Shown: positions 36,533-45,716 of the stretch, in pieces | Layout of the letters: each line of letters begins with the position of its first letter | Position numbering within the stretch: the first letter of the stretch is position 1 | NCBI RefSeq assembly: GCF_900142125.1 | Contig: NZ_FQZT01000007.1 | Location: 124,001-188,000, forward strand | Direction: 5' to 3' | Length of the DNA stretch: 64,000 nucleotides | From: Malonomonas rubra DSM 5091 | GTDB taxonomy: Bacteria > Desulfobacterota > Desulfuromonadia > Desulfuromonadales > Geopsychrobacteraceae | Program-made: the position numbers and the translations under genes | Notes under the pieces: generated by a model | Told to the model about the DNA's origin: nothing | The model's input: the letters and a program-made list of their open reading frames with translations, nothing else | Databases searched by the model: none

Positions 36533-37975
36533 TCAGTTTTGCTCCCGGCTAACGCAGTTACGTCCCTGCTCCTTCGCGTCATAAAGCGCCTTGTCGACCC
36601 GGTCGACCAGAGTTGCCTCGGTGTCACTCCGCCGGTACTCAGCGACACCAACACTGGCGGTGATCCTGATCTCCGGTCTGATCGTACTGTAATCGATCTC
36701 CTCAACGGTCGAACGTATCTCTTCCGCGACCAAGGCCGCAGCCTGCAAATCGGCTCCTTTAAGCAGCACGATAAACTCCTCGCCGCCCCAGCGACAAAAC
36801 TGATCAACAGCACGCAGGCGCCGCTGAATCTTTTCCGCTGTCAGTTGAATAACCTGATCACCGACCGGGTGGCCGAAACGATCATTCACCTCTTTGAAAT
36901 GATCGATATCGATGAGCAGTACGCTCAATGATTCGTGCTGCCGCTTGACCACTGCCGTCATCTGCTCGAAGTGGATCTTGAACGCCCGCCGATTACCAGT
37001 TCCGGTCAAACCATCCTGTAGTGCCAGCCCGGACAGCCGGTCATGAAAACGCCGCAGAGTCCTGCAGTGCAGCAGTACCACCAGCAAGGTTACTAAAGCG
37101 CAAACCCCAAGGTTCAACTGCAGGTTGAGCCGGAAATCGGCAAGAGCATCTGTCGCGGCCTGCTCGACCACCAGAACCCAGTCCAACTCGGGGATGAAGC
37201 GAGAGTTCAAGAGGATGGTTTCACCGCCGCTTCTGAATTCGTACTGCTGCTCCTGCCGCAGATCGGCAGCCTGCAGACTTTCCCCAATGCGTTCCTGCAA
37301 TGTCTGCGGCCCGCTGTAATCTCGCCCATGCAACACCACAGAGCCGCTGGCATCAGTAAAATAAACGCTGCGACCAAAGCGCTGCTGATATTCTTCAATC
37401 AGGTTTTTGACGGAATGAACCGTCAGGCCAACACCTGTTGCGCCAATATAATTTCCCAGGTAATCGTAGCTTTTATAATTGATGAAGATGGTCATGACAT
37501 CGGCGTTCGCCATATCCAGATCAACGTTAACCTCGTAGTCACCGGCCATCTGCTGTACCCGGAAATACCAGGCATCGCGGGGCTCCTTTTCATCAACCCC
37601 CTTGAGAATTCCTTCAGGATAATAGTAGTTACGACTCTGCTCTGAGACAAAGAAGCTACTGACCGTGTGATATTTCTCCTTGATCTCGGACAGGTACTTG
37701 CTGATCTGACGGGCATCTTTCTCCCCGGCAATCACCCAGTCGCGAACAAAAGTGTCGCTCGCCATCAGCGAAGAGATAAAAATCGGCCGCAGCAGATCAC
37801 GCTGAATCTCCGAAAAAACATTGTCGCTGGTCAACGGCAGTTCACCAGTCAGAATCGCATCTTTGACGGTGCGGGTCGCCACGACATAGCTGGAGACACT
37901 GGTAAACAAAAAGCCGAGAATAATAATCAGCCCTACTATCGAAACCAGTCCAAAGCGGCGAGGTTCCAGATTCAT
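36533..37975 (-). CDS. Diguanylate cyclase with extracytoplasmic Cache sensor
   Basis: The protein has 480 residues from the ATG at 37975 (AGGGGG upstream). A membrane segment (about residues 9-30) leads into a dCache-like periplasmic domain of about 250 residues (SSFFVSEQSRNYYYPEG.., GATGVGLTVHSVK). A second membrane segment (about 284-305) and a C-terminal GGDEF domain follow. The active-site loop is WGGEEF, so it should synthesise c-di-GMP. An inhibitory RxxD site is not obvious. It is divergent from a receiver-PilZ protein gene across a 414-bp region, forming a c-di-GMP producer/receptor pair. Confidence 0.93.
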   Translation of the reverse strand: MNLEPRRFGLVSIVGLIIILGFLFTSVSSYVVATRTVKDAILTGELPLTSDNVFSEIQRDLLRPIFISSLMASDTFVRDWVIAGEKDARQISKYLSEIKEKYHTVSSFFVSEQSRNYYYPEGILKGVDEKEPRDAWYFRVQQMAGDYEVNVDLDMANADVMTIFINYKSYDYLGNYIGATGVGLTVHSVKNLIEEYQQRFGRSVYFTDASGSVVLHGRDYSGPQTLQERIGESLQAADLRQEQQYEFRSGGETILLNSRFIPELDWVLVVEQAATDALADFRLNLQLNLGVCALVTLLVVLLHCRTLRRFHDRLSGLALQDGLTGTGNRRAFKIHFEQMTAVVKRQHESLSVLLIDIDHFKEVNDRFGHPVGDQVIQLTAEKIQRRLRAVDQFCRWGGEEFIVLLKGADLQAAALVAEEIRSTVEEIDYSTIRPEIRITASVGVAEYRRSDTEATLVDRVDKALYDAKEQGRNCVSREQN

Positions 37976-38274
37976 AAGCCCCCTGTCATTTCTATGGTTG
38001 ATCACTTCCGGAGCTGTTTATAACACAGAGCCCCTCTGCTTTACAGCTTATCGATTTAGGATCGCCTGTAAAGCTGCCTGGGGCACAACAATCAAACAAT
38101 CGCTCTATATGAATAGTCGGGCTTTTGGCTAAACAGGATTGGGGATATCCCTGAAACCCCTGTCACAGAATTGAGGATTTCCCAGATTTAGACAACATTT
38201 TTCACCTGTGCCGCACTCAAGAAAAAAAAGATTTTTCCCTTTTTGTGGGCTAAAGCCTTGCCATCCCTAAATCA

Positions 38275-38312
38275 TTTACCAGCAGCATAAAAACACATAA
38301 AAAGCTGGTAAA
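38275..38312. repeat. Inverted repeat next to the sigma-54-like element
   Basis: Perfect 9-bp arms (tttaccagc/gctggtaaa) enclose 20 bp and end 3 bp before the -24 element. It could be a regulator site. Confidence 0.5.
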
Positions 38313-38315
38313 ACT

Positions 38316-38331
38316 TGGAATGGCTCTTGCT
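38316..38331 (+). promoter_or_regulatory. Candidate sigma-54 (-24/-12) promoter of the receiver-PilZ gene
   Basis: TGGAATGGCTCTTGCT has the GG and GC doublets at the required 10-bp spacing and the TTGCT -12 block. It ends about 58 bp before the ATG at 38390. The -24 block differs from TGGCAC at two positions. Confidence 0.5.
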
Positions 38332-38389
38332 GTCATTGCTTTTGTTGCAGATGTCTTTTTAATCTGTGTTTTGTATCAGGAGTTGGGAA

Positions 38390-39085
38390 ATGAAAATCGC
38401 GCCAAGGAAAGTTCTGCTCATCGACAGCGAAATGCTGATTCATTTGGCAGTTTCGCAGGCATATCGGGACAAAGGGCCCTACTTCATCACGGCAGCCAGC
38501 AACAAAGAAGCGCTGACCAAAATGGATATTTTCAGCTTCGACCTGTTCCTGCTGGCCCTCGATCTTAAGGATGTCGAAAGCCTCGAACTTCTGAAGACAA
38601 TCGATGAACGTTTCCCCGAAGCACCGGTTATTCTGATGACCAATGGCGCAACCGAATACTGCAGCCTGCTCGAAAAAATTGAGGAAACCAGAAAACACGG
38701 CACCTGGCAACTGATCGAAAAACCCTTCAACCTCGATATCCTTACCGTCTTGATTGAACGTTGCCTGCACGAACAGGAGCGCGACCAGATCAGCAAAGAA
38801 CAGGATAGCGAGGGGCACGAAAAGCGCTGCTACCTGCGCAGCTCGCACGTCCAAACAATCCAGCTGCTTATCGATGCGGCCGACAGTGGCTACAAAGAAG
38901 AGAAATCGGTCAGGGCGACACTGACAGATGTCTCTGACGGTGGTCTCGGACTGGTCACCAAGTACCCGCTGAAAAAATCACAGTCGATCCGTTTTGCCGG
39001 CGGCTCCATCAGCAAAAGCGGGGTGGTTGCCTGGACCGCGCTGATGGACAACCACATCTGCCGCGCTGGGGTGCAGTTCTGCTGA
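38390..39085 (+). CDS. Receiver-PilZ protein (c-di-GMP effector)
   Basis: The protein has 231 residues from the ATG at 38390 (CAGGAG upstream). An N-terminal receiver-like domain has an altered acidic pocket (LLIDSEM; the acceptor strand reads LALDLKD) and the conserved Lys in IEKPF. After a coiled linker the C-terminal PilZ domain (about residues 150-231) includes RATLTDVSDGGLGL, matching the DxSxxG half of the c-di-GMP motif. The RxxxR half could be supplied by basic residues near 149-155 (EKRCYLRSS). Likely a c-di-GMP-controlled adaptor for motility or surface behaviour; it is divergent from the cyclase gene. Confidence 0.85.
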   Translation: MKIAPRKVLLIDSEMLIHLAVSQAYRDKGPYFITAASNKEALTKMDIFSFDLFLLALDLKDVESLELLKTIDERFPEAPVILMTNGATEYCSLLEKIEETRKHGTWQLIEKPFNLDILTVLIERCLHEQERDQISKEQDSEGHEKRCYLRSSHVQTIQLLIDAADSGYKEEKSVRATLTDVSDGGLGLVTKYPLKKSQSIRFAGGSISKSGVVAWTALMDNHICRAGVQFC

Positions 39086-39184
39086 TTTAGTGCCGGTGCG
39101 CCACCCCATTTTGTACGAGGTAGCGGCTCTTCAAAAAACTCACTACTATCAAGGCACGATTGTGTCTTGGAAATTCAACCCATT

Positions 39185-39811
39185 TCATACTGCGATCTTT
39201 TGCTGCAACTGCCGCGTCGCTTGCAATGGATCAGAGGCAGAGCAGATTGCGGAAACGACCGCAACGCCATCAGCTCCCGATTTAAGAATTGCTGAAATAT
39301 TTTCGTGATGGATGCCGCCAATGGCGACAAGCCGGTGGCGCGATAACCGCCGAATGCTGGCAACGCCTTCAAGTCCAAGCGACTCTGTCAGTTCGCACTT
39401 GGTCGGGGTTGTGAACACAGGGCTCAGGCCCAGGTAATCAACATCCAGAATTTCGGCGGCCTGCGCGTGGGCTTCCGACTCAACGGAAAGGCCGATGATT
39501 GCATCAGTCCCCAGTAAGCGTCTCGCATCAGCATAAGGCATATCGCTTTGACCGATATGCACTCCATCCGCTCCGATCGCCAGCGCGATATCGACCCGGT
39601 CGTTAATAAGGAGCGGAACAGACGATTGTTGCAACAAGGAAGAAACAGCGCGTCCAAGTTCAACAAATTCCCGGGTTGCGCACTCCTTTTCGCGCAACTG
39701 CACGACAGAAACGCCTCCCTGAACGGCAGCCTGAACGATATCGAGGAGATCCCGGCCAAGAGACAGGTTGCGATCGGTGACAAGGTGCAGGCTTAAATCA
39801 AGCGGCTTCAT
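39185..39811 (-). CDS. thiE: Thiamine-phosphate synthase
   Basis: This 208-residue TIM-barrel enzyme joins the thiazole phosphate and pyrimidine pyrophosphate to make thiamine phosphate. Motifs: LVTDRNLSLG at the N terminus, VSVVQLREKE (diphosphate site), GVHIGQSDMP, and VAIGGIHHENI near the end. Its start overlaps the end of thiM by 4 bp, so the two genes are coupled. The length is typical of ThiE (about 210). Confidence 0.95.
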   Translation of the reverse strand: MKPLDLSLHLVTDRNLSLGRDLLDIVQAAVQGGVSVVQLREKECATREFVELGRAVSSLLQQSSVPLLINDRVDIALAIGADGVHIGQSDMPYADARRLLGTDAIIGLSVESEAHAQAAEILDVDYLGLSPVFTTPTKCELTESLGLEGVASIRRLSRHRLVAIGGIHHENISAILKSGADGVAVVSAICSASDPLQATRQLQQKIAV

Positions 39812-40617
39812 TTTGCCTCCGGGTCAAGCCAGTGTGCTTCAACCTGTTCCGCATTTAAATTGTAGAAGGCATCGATAAGATGAACCTGGAAGCTCCCCGG
39901 ACCCGTTGCCTGTGCTGCGGCGAGTTCCCCGCAAATCCCCATGACCATCATGGCGTGACTGGTCGCCACAAGGATATCTTTGTTGACGGCGCAGAAGGCA
40001 CCGATCAGGGCTGTCGCTGTGCAGCCAAGCCCTGTGACCTTTGGCATCAGCGCGTGGCCATTGCGCACCCTCATGGTTTGACGGCCATCCGTGATTAAAT
40101 CGATCGCACCACTGACGCAGACCACGCAATCATATTTTTTTGCCAGAGCCAAAGCAGCACTCTCGGCATCAGACGCCGCCGCCGAACTGTCGACCCCTTT
40201 CGTCTGCACGCAATCACCAGCCAACGCCATAACCTCTGAGGCGTTCCCCCTGATGACAGCTGGTGCGGCCCTCTCAAGCAAGCTAAGGCAGGTGCGGGTT
40301 CGGAACTCGGTTGCACCGGCCCCGACCGGATCGAAAATAATAGGAATTCCTTTCTCATGCGCTGCAGCCATCGCAATGGCCATGCCGGAAATCCACTCCT
40401 TGCTAAGTGTCCCAATATTGATTACCAGCGCCGAGGCCAGTGTCACCATCTCAGCAACTTCTTCAGCGGCATGGGCCATCACCGGCGATGCTCCGATGGA
40501 GAGCAGGGCGTTAGCCGTATTGTTCATGACGACATAGTTGGTGATGTTGTGAACCAGCGGCGCAGTGTCTCGTACTTTCTGCAGGTCGTCAGATAAATTT
40601 TTAAATTTCAGTTTCAT
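39808..40617 (-). CDS. thiM: Hydroxyethylthiazole kinase
   Basis: This 269-residue salvage enzyme phosphorylates 4-methyl-5-(2-hydroxyethyl)thiazole. The protein contains HNITNYVVMNNTANALLSIGASPVMAHA (substrate site), FDPVGAGATEFR and GNASEVMAL, and the catalytic GLGCTATALIGAF anion hole with Cys in the usual place. The ATG at 40617 was chosen because AGGAAGG lies 7 bp upstream. It forms an operon with thiE but without thiD, suggesting thiazole salvage. I could not find a TPP riboswitch upstream. Confidence 0.95.
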   Translation of the reverse strand: MKLKFKNLSDDLQKVRDTAPLVHNITNYVVMNNTANALLSIGASPVMAHAAEEVAEMVTLASALVINIGTLSKEWISGMAIAMAAAHEKGIPIIFDPVGAGATEFRTRTCLSLLERAAPAVIRGNASEVMALAGDCVQTKGVDSSAAASDAESAALALAKKYDCVVCVSGAIDLITDGRQTMRVRNGHALMPKVTGLGCTATALIGAFCAVNKDILVATSHAMMVMGICGELAAAQATGPGSFQVHLIDAFYNLNAEQVEAHWLDPEAK

Positions 40618-41006
40618 GGGCATCCTTCCTGAAAAAATCTCATCTTTGATTAAGCGCTCTATCATACCAACCCGCCGATGTCTACTCTCTTGCTTCCGCA
40701 GTTGAAAAGCCTCGGCATAGGTTAGGGTTTCATGTTGTCCCTAGCCGCTAAACGGTCAAACATTTTTTTAGTTGGCGGCGAATTATTCGCTAACTTACCC
40801 TGAAAACTAAGAACTCCCCTGCAAAATTTTGCCGCCAAGAAACAGGAAACTCATTGCGAATCTCCTTGAAGTTTTTTCAGAGCAACTGATTTCGATCATA
40901 TTGACTGGCCAGATTCATCGTAAAACGCACCTGATTCGCCCTTGGCAAAAAGCCCGCTATCTTCTATATTCCCCGCAATAACAACTCCCAATGGCAGGGC
41001 AACAGC
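40618..41006. other. Intergenic region upstream of thiM and lysE-type gene
   Basis: This 389-bp region between divergent genes holds no credible gene. A small palindrome gcgaat-t-attcgc lies near 40790, in an AT-rich stretch. I looked for the TPP riboswitch CTGAGA and its P4/P5 arms on the minus strand and did not find them. Confidence 0.5.
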
Positions 41007-41642
41007 ATGTTCAGCGTGACCACCATACTGCCCTTTTTAACCGTCAGTTTTCTGATTGCGGTTTCCCCCGGGCCAAGCTGGCTCTACACGATCTCCACCA
41101 CGTTGAGCCAGGGGCGGCGTGCGGGAATGGCGGGGAACCTGGGCAACTCAACCGGTATACTCTGCCATGCCCTGGCAACAGGCTTCGGCCTCTCTTTACT
41201 CCTGCAATATTCCTCTACCACCTTTCACCTGTTGAAATTTCTCGGTGTTTTCTACCTCTGCTACCTTGCTTGGCGGAATTTTCGTGGCAACTCTCTGCTC
41301 GATACTGGAGAGACACGACGCAACAAACGCTCTCTCGGAAAAATTTTCTTCAACGGTATTTTCGTCAGCCTGTTCAATCCGAAAATCTTCCTGCTGATGG
41401 TTGCCCTGCTGCCACAGTTCGTCTCCCCTGACAGTAACAACCCGCAACTGCAGTTGGCCCTGCTCGGTTCGCTGCACGCGCTGGTCGCTGGCCTGTTGCA
41501 TACGTTCCTGATTTTCTTCTCGGCCGAAATCTCCCGCCGTATCAAAGCCTCCGGCCGGGCACAGAAGTGGCTGCGCTGGGCAACCGGAACTCTGTTTCTC
41601 GGTTTCGGTGCCCGGCTGGCGATGGCCGGACAGGGCTCCTGA
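41007..41642 (+). CDS. LysE/RhtB family amino-acid exporter
   Basis: The 211-residue protein has six predicted membrane segments. The LysE signature SPGPSWLYTISTTLSQGRRAGMAG follows the first helix, and a LYLAWRNFRG-like loop (CYLAWRNFRG) and FNGIFVSLFNPKIFLL mark the family. It should export small amino acids or their analogues from the cytoplasm. Only a weak ribosome site (GGCAGGGC) precedes the ATG. It stands alone. Confidence 0.92.
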   Translation: MFSVTTILPFLTVSFLIAVSPGPSWLYTISTTLSQGRRAGMAGNLGNSTGILCHALATGFGLSLLLQYSSTTFHLLKFLGVFYLCYLAWRNFRGNSLLDTGETRRNKRSLGKIFFNGIFVSLFNPKIFLLMVALLPQFVSPDSNNPQLQLALLGSLHALVAGLLHTFLIFFSAEISRRIKASGRAQKWLRWATGTLFLGFGARLAMAGQGS

Positions 41643-41748
41643 CTCTTACACCCCAGGCAAAATATTCCTCTCACCCTGTCAATTGAGCACCATTTCAGTT
41701 ATATTTATCAATAAACCCAATCCTCTTCAGTACTAACGAGGTAATTCT

Positions 41749-42099
41749 ATGGCCAAAGTCATTCCTTTTCCGGAGAGCCGGAAACAGGCCGGTAAAATTG
41801 TAGACCAAATCATCGCCGAGCGTATGCCGCACAAGCCGCCGGAAATCCTCCGCTGCCTGAAAATCGAAATGACCGATTTGATCAGAAAATATTTCAGTGA
41901 CCAGGAGATGACTCTCTCTCTGGTTCTGCCGAACGATCTCACAGAAGAGCAGTTCCGCATTATCGAGCATGGCATTCAGGAGACCATCGGTGATCACAAC
42001 AAGCGCATGAGCCAACGCTCCAACCAACTGTTTTTCGATCTCTGCATGTCACGCATGATGATATGTGAGTTGCGCTACGAATTACAGCAGCAGAACTGA
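41749..42099 (+). CDS. Hypothetical protein (116 aa)
   Basis: I do not recognise this protein. It is soluble and mixed-charge. It starts with AKVIPFPESRKQAGKIVDQIIAERM and ends in a probable helix with Met/Cys residues (FFDLCMSRMMICELRYELQQQ). A GAGG ribosome site precedes the ATG. It lies 54 bp upstream of the MerA-like oxidoreductase gene on the same strand and may be co-transcribed. The many Met/Cys residues near the end could suggest metal or redox contact, but this is speculative. Confidence 0.65.
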   Translation: MAKVIPFPESRKQAGKIVDQIIAERMPHKPPEILRCLKIEMTDLIRKYFSDQEMTLSLVLPNDLTEEQFRIIEHGIQETIGDHNKRMSQRSNQLFFDLCMSRMMICELRYELQQQN

Positions 42100-42152
42100 T
42101 TCCATATGCTACTGTTATATTTTGATGAGTTGTCGAAACAGTGGAGGAGTTT

Positions 42153-43544
42153 ATGCCCCAGCCCTATGACCTGATCATCCTCGGTGCCGGTACGACTGCA
42201 TTCGCCGCAGGGCGAATGGTTGCTGCGCGGGACAAAAAAGTCTTGCTGATCGACCAGTCACACGTCGGTGGGACCTGCGTCAACTGGGGCTGCGTTCCGA
42301 GCAAAACCCTGATCCACAAAGCTGAAATGTACCACGCAGCTCGCAAAGGAGAGTTCTGGGGGCTCAACCTGCAAGCGGGAAAACCTGATTGCACCACCCT
42401 GATGCAGTTAAAACGTACCGCTGTTGAAACCCTGCGCGATCAGCACTACAAGCAGGAGCTGGCACAAACTCCGAACATGGACATCCACTACGGCCGTGCG
42501 TATTTTGTCAGCAAAAACGAGGTCGCCACTGAAAACGGCCGCTTCACGGCCCCTGACATCCTCATCGCGACAGGTGGCCAAGCCCGCGTGGTGCCAATCC
42601 CCGGTCTTGAAGCTGTCAAGTACCTGACCTACAACAGCGCCCTGCATCTGCCCTGCTTCCCGAAATCCTTGATCATTCTCGGTGGTGGCGTCATTGCGCT
42701 GGAGATGGGGCAGATGTTTGCCCGCTTCGGCACCCAGGTCACCATTCTTGAACGTGGCCCGAAACTGCTGGCCGAATTCGACCCCCGCCTGACTGAACAG
42801 TTCCGCGCCATGCTGGAGCGGGAAGGGGTAAAAATTTTCTTCAACGCAGAGACAGAACGGATCGAACAACGAGCGGACGGCGTCTGCCTCTACGCCCGTG
42901 TCGCCGGGGCCGAGATCGGCATCACCGCCGAGCGCTTCATGCTGGCGATCGGCACCACTCCGGCGACGGAAGGTCTCGGCCTGGAGAAAATCGGCGTCAA
43001 AACCGATGCGGCCGGTTTTATCAAGGTGGATAACGGCCTGCGCACCAGTGTCGAAGGAATCTGGGCTGCAGGAGATGTGACCGGCAACCCGATGATTGCC
43101 CCAGCCGGAGCACGTGAAGCACAGATCGCAGCCAAAAACATCCTCCACCCGGATCAGGAATTCACCATCGACCACCGTTTTTCACCGATGGCGGTCTTCG
43201 TCGATCCCGAGTTCGCCACAGTCGGTCTCAATCGCGAGCAGGCCGAACAACAGGGCTATGAAGTGGTCACAACCTACCTTGGCCTCGACCGGGTACCGAA
43301 AGCGCATGTCATGGGAGAAGAGTTGGGCGGCTTCCTGCTCAACGCTGAGAAAGGCTCAGGTAAGGTTCTCGGTGTACAGATGCTCTGCCCACGCGCTGCC
43401 GATATCATCCACGAAGCGACTCTCGCCATTCGTTTCGGCCTGAGTGTTGTCGACCTGACGACGACAGTCCATGTTTATCCGAGTATCAGTGACGGGCTGC
43501 GTCAAGCTGCGCGCGACAACGCTTTCGTCCAGGGACTGCTTTAG
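42153..43544 (+). CDS. MerA-like pyridine nucleotide-disulfide oxidoreductase
   Basis: The protein has 463 residues from the ATG at 42153 (GGAGG upstream). FAD loop GAGTTAFAAG, redox disulfide GGTCVNWGCVPSK, NAD loop GGGVIALEMGQ and second FAD motif WAAGDVTGNPM are all present. The C-terminal segment reads YPSISDGLR where lipoamide dehydrogenase has HPTLSE, as in the mercuric reductase branch. However, it lacks both the N-terminal HMA domain and the C-terminal Cys-Cys pair of true MerA. A general metal-, quinone- or disulfide-reductase role is more likely than mercury reduction, and no mer genes surround it. Confidence 0.88.
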   Translation: MPQPYDLIILGAGTTAFAAGRMVAARDKKVLLIDQSHVGGTCVNWGCVPSKTLIHKAEMYHAARKGEFWGLNLQAGKPDCTTLMQLKRTAVETLRDQHYKQELAQTPNMDIHYGRAYFVSKNEVATENGRFTAPDILIATGGQARVVPIPGLEAVKYLTYNSALHLPCFPKSLIILGGGVIALEMGQMFARFGTQVTILERGPKLLAEFDPRLTEQFRAMLEREGVKIFFNAETERIEQRADGVCLYARVAGAEIGITAERFMLAIGTTPATEGLGLEKIGVKTDAAGFIKVDNGLRTSVEGIWAAGDVTGNPMIAPAGAREAQIAAKNILHPDQEFTIDHRFSPMAVFVDPEFATVGLNREQAEQQGYEVVTTYLGLDRVPKAHVMGEELGGFLLNAEKGSGKVLGVQMLCPRAADIIHEATLAIRFGLSVVDLTTTVHVYPSISDGLRQAARDNAFVQGLL

Positions 43545-43655
43545 TAGAAGAACGCTAAACCCCTGTTATAATTTTTCCCTTCTTTCCTGTTTTACCCCCT
43601 CGCCTCTTTGTGTATACTGCATACCAGAAAAATCAAATTTTCCCTTTCATGACTG

Positions 43656-45629
43656 ATGATTATGGCCCGACACCTGTTTTCATTCATAAATAAAATGAAG
43701 ATACGCTGGAAGATGCTGGTGGTTATCCTGCCGTTGGTCGTGGTTCCCATCTTCGTCCTCGGCGGACTGATCGGCTACATTGCGACGGAGCAGGCCTATC
43801 AAGGCATCACGGCAACCAGCAAGGCTGATCTCGATCACATGGCCAGCTTCACTCTCGACCTGCTTGACAGTCACTACCGCCAGTTCCAGGTTTACCGGCA
43901 GGACAAGAAAAAAATCGTCCAGCAGGAGATGAGGTCGCTGGTCGACCTCGCCTACACCCTGATCAACGAACAGCAACGTCAGCTGAATGAGGGGAAAATC
44001 AGCTTAAAGGCAGCGCAGCAAGCGGCCCGCAACAGCCTGAAAAACGTCAGCATCGGCAGCAGCGGCTACCTGTTTGCCATCGACACCGATGGCATGCTCC
44101 AAGTCCACCCGGCGCTGGAAGGGAAAAACGTCATCGACGCCCAGGATAAAGACGGTCGCTTCTTTATTCGCGAGATGATTGAGCAATCACTTGAAGTCGA
44201 GCCGTCTGAGGTCAGCTTCACTATCTACCCCTGGCGCAACGAAGAACTGGGAGACAAACAACCGCGGGAAAAAATCGTCGCGTTCCGCTACTGCCCGCGC
44301 TGGGATTGGGTGGTCGCCGCCGGCGGCTACCTGGATGAAACCTACGAAGATCCCATGTTTGAGCAAAGTGCCATGAAAACGCTGGCACAACAGATCAAGA
44401 GCAAGAAAGTCGGCAAAACCGGTTACATCTTCTGTATGGACAGCAGCGGCACCCTGACCATTCATCCAGATGCGGAAGGACGTAACATCAGCAACGCCCG
44501 CGACTCGGAATACCGCCCCTTTATCGCCGAAATGCTGGAGCAGAAAAACGGCTGGATCCGTTACCCCTGGCGCAACCAGGGTGAAAGCAAAGAGCGGATG
44601 AAGATTGTCCGCTACCGCTATTTCGAACCCTGGGACTGGATTGTCGCTGTCGGCAGCTACGAAGAAGAATTCTACCAGGCGGCCAACGAACTTAAATGGC
44701 GTATTGCGACCCATGTCTTCCTGCTACCGCTGTTCATTGGCCTGATTTCAGCAGCGCTGGTCTTCCTCGCCGCCAAGGTGTTGACCGACCCGATTCACGA
44801 AATGATCACGGTCATCCGCCGGGTCAAACAGGGGCGACTCGACGAACAGGTCCCGGTGGAGACGCACGACGAACTGGGTGAGTTGGCCATCGCCTTCAAC
44901 CGCATGACCCGCATGCTGCGAAAAAACAAAGAGATGGAGGCAGCACTGGCCCAGCAGGGCAAGATGGCCTCTCTCGGTGTGCTCTCTTCTGGCGTCGCTC
45001 ATGAAATCAACAACCCTCTCGGCGTTATTCTCGGTTACGCCGGCTACCTGGAGAAAAAGATCCCGGAGGATGACCCGAATTACACCTTCATCAACGAGAT
45101 CAAAAGGGAGAGCAAGCGCTGCAAGAAAATCGTTCAGGACCTTCTCAGCTACGCGCGTACTCCGAAGCCGGTGCTGGAAACAACCGACATGAACCGGCTG
45201 CTGCGGCAGATTATCGATTTCGCCGGCAACCACACCGATCTCTACCACATCAAAATTGTGCAGGAGCTGTCACAACACCTGCCCTCCGTCCCTGCTGACG
45301 GCGACCAACTCCGTCAGGTCGCGATCAACCTGTTGCTGAACGCAGGTGCGGCGATGCCGGATGGCGGAGAAATCCGTGTCAGCACAATTCTGGATGAAGA
45401 TCATTACATCCGCATTGAAGTGGCTGATAACGGAGAGGGAATTCCCGAAGAGAACCTGGAAAAGATTTTTGAGCCGTTTTTCACGACCAAAGCCCGTGGC
45501 ACAGGGCTTGGCCTGGCCATTACCAAGCAGATTATTGATATGCACCAAGGGGAAATGTATATAGACTCGCAAATTGGAGTCGGCACCACCGTGGTGATCC
45601 GGTTGCCGCTGGTGCGCGAGGAATATTGA
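43656..45629 (+). CDS. Cache-domain sensor histidine kinase (NtrB/DctB type)
   Basis: The 657-residue kinase has a membrane segment near residues 18-40 and a tandem Cache sensor. The two halves share the motif [22 protein letters not shown] and [23 protein letters not shown] second membrane segment (about 350-370), HAMP (about 372-425), HisKA with the His in [13 protein letters not shown], and HATPase ([15 protein letters not shown]) follow. dCache kinases of this type often sense carboxylates or amino acids. The NtrC-type regulator gene begins 87 bp later and is the likely partner. Two nearby start codons are possible (43656, 43662); no strong ribosome site is seen. Confidence 0.92.
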   Translation: MIMARHLFSFINKMKIRWKMLVVILPLVVVPIFVLGGLIGYIATEQAYQGITATSKADLDHMASFTLDLLDSHYRQFQVYRQDKKKIVQQEMRSLVDLAYTLINEQQRQLNEGKISLKAAQQAARNSLKNVSIGSSGYLFAIDTDGMLQVHPALEGKNVIDAQDKDGRFFIREMIEQSLEVEPSEVSFTIYPWRNEELGDKQPREKIVAFRYCPRWDWVVAAGGYLDETYEDPMFEQSAMKTLAQQIKSKKVGKTGYIFCMDSSGTLTIHPDAEGRNISNARDSEYRPFIAEMLEQKNGWIRYPWRNQGESKERMKIVRYRYFEPWDWIVAVGSYEEEFYQAANELKWRIATHVFLLPLFIGLISAALVFLAAKVLTDPIHEMITVIRRVKQGRLDEQVPVETHDELGELAIAFNRMTRMLRKNKEMEAALAQQGKMASLGVLSSGVAHEINNPLGVILGYAGYLEKKIPEDDPNYTFINEIKRESKRCKKIVQDLLSYARTPKPVLETTDMNRLLRQIIDFAGNHTDLYHIKIVQELSQHLPSVPADGDQLRQVAINLLLNAGAAMPDGGEIRVSTILDEDHYIRIEVADNGEGIPEENLEKIFEPFFTTKARGTGLGLAITKQIIDMHQGEMYIDSQIGVGTTVVIRLPLVREEY

Positions 45630-45716
45630 TCCCCCTGGAACGTTGAATGTAGAACCGCTGGGAATCGCCCCGACAAGCGAGCTCCCCTCTAGAAAGTGCT
45701 AAAGAGAGAGAAAATC

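Larger units (their letters stand above)
37976..38389. other. Divergent promoter region between GGDEF and PilZ genes
   Basis: This 414-bp region has no gene. It contains the inverted repeat at 38275-38312 and a sigma-54-like element at 38316-38331 reading toward the PilZ gene. An A-rich run (aaaaaaaag) and T-rich stretches lie around 38220-38245. No c-di-GMP riboswitch core was recognised. Confidence 0.55.

Noticed and set aside
40618-41006. Possible TPP riboswitch upstream of thiM/thiE
   Set aside because: No CTGAGA core or matching P4/P5 arms could be found on the minus strand.
42153-43544. Mercuric reductase
   Set aside because: The disulfide core is MerA-like, but the C-terminal Cys pair, the HMA domain and any mer neighbours are missing.
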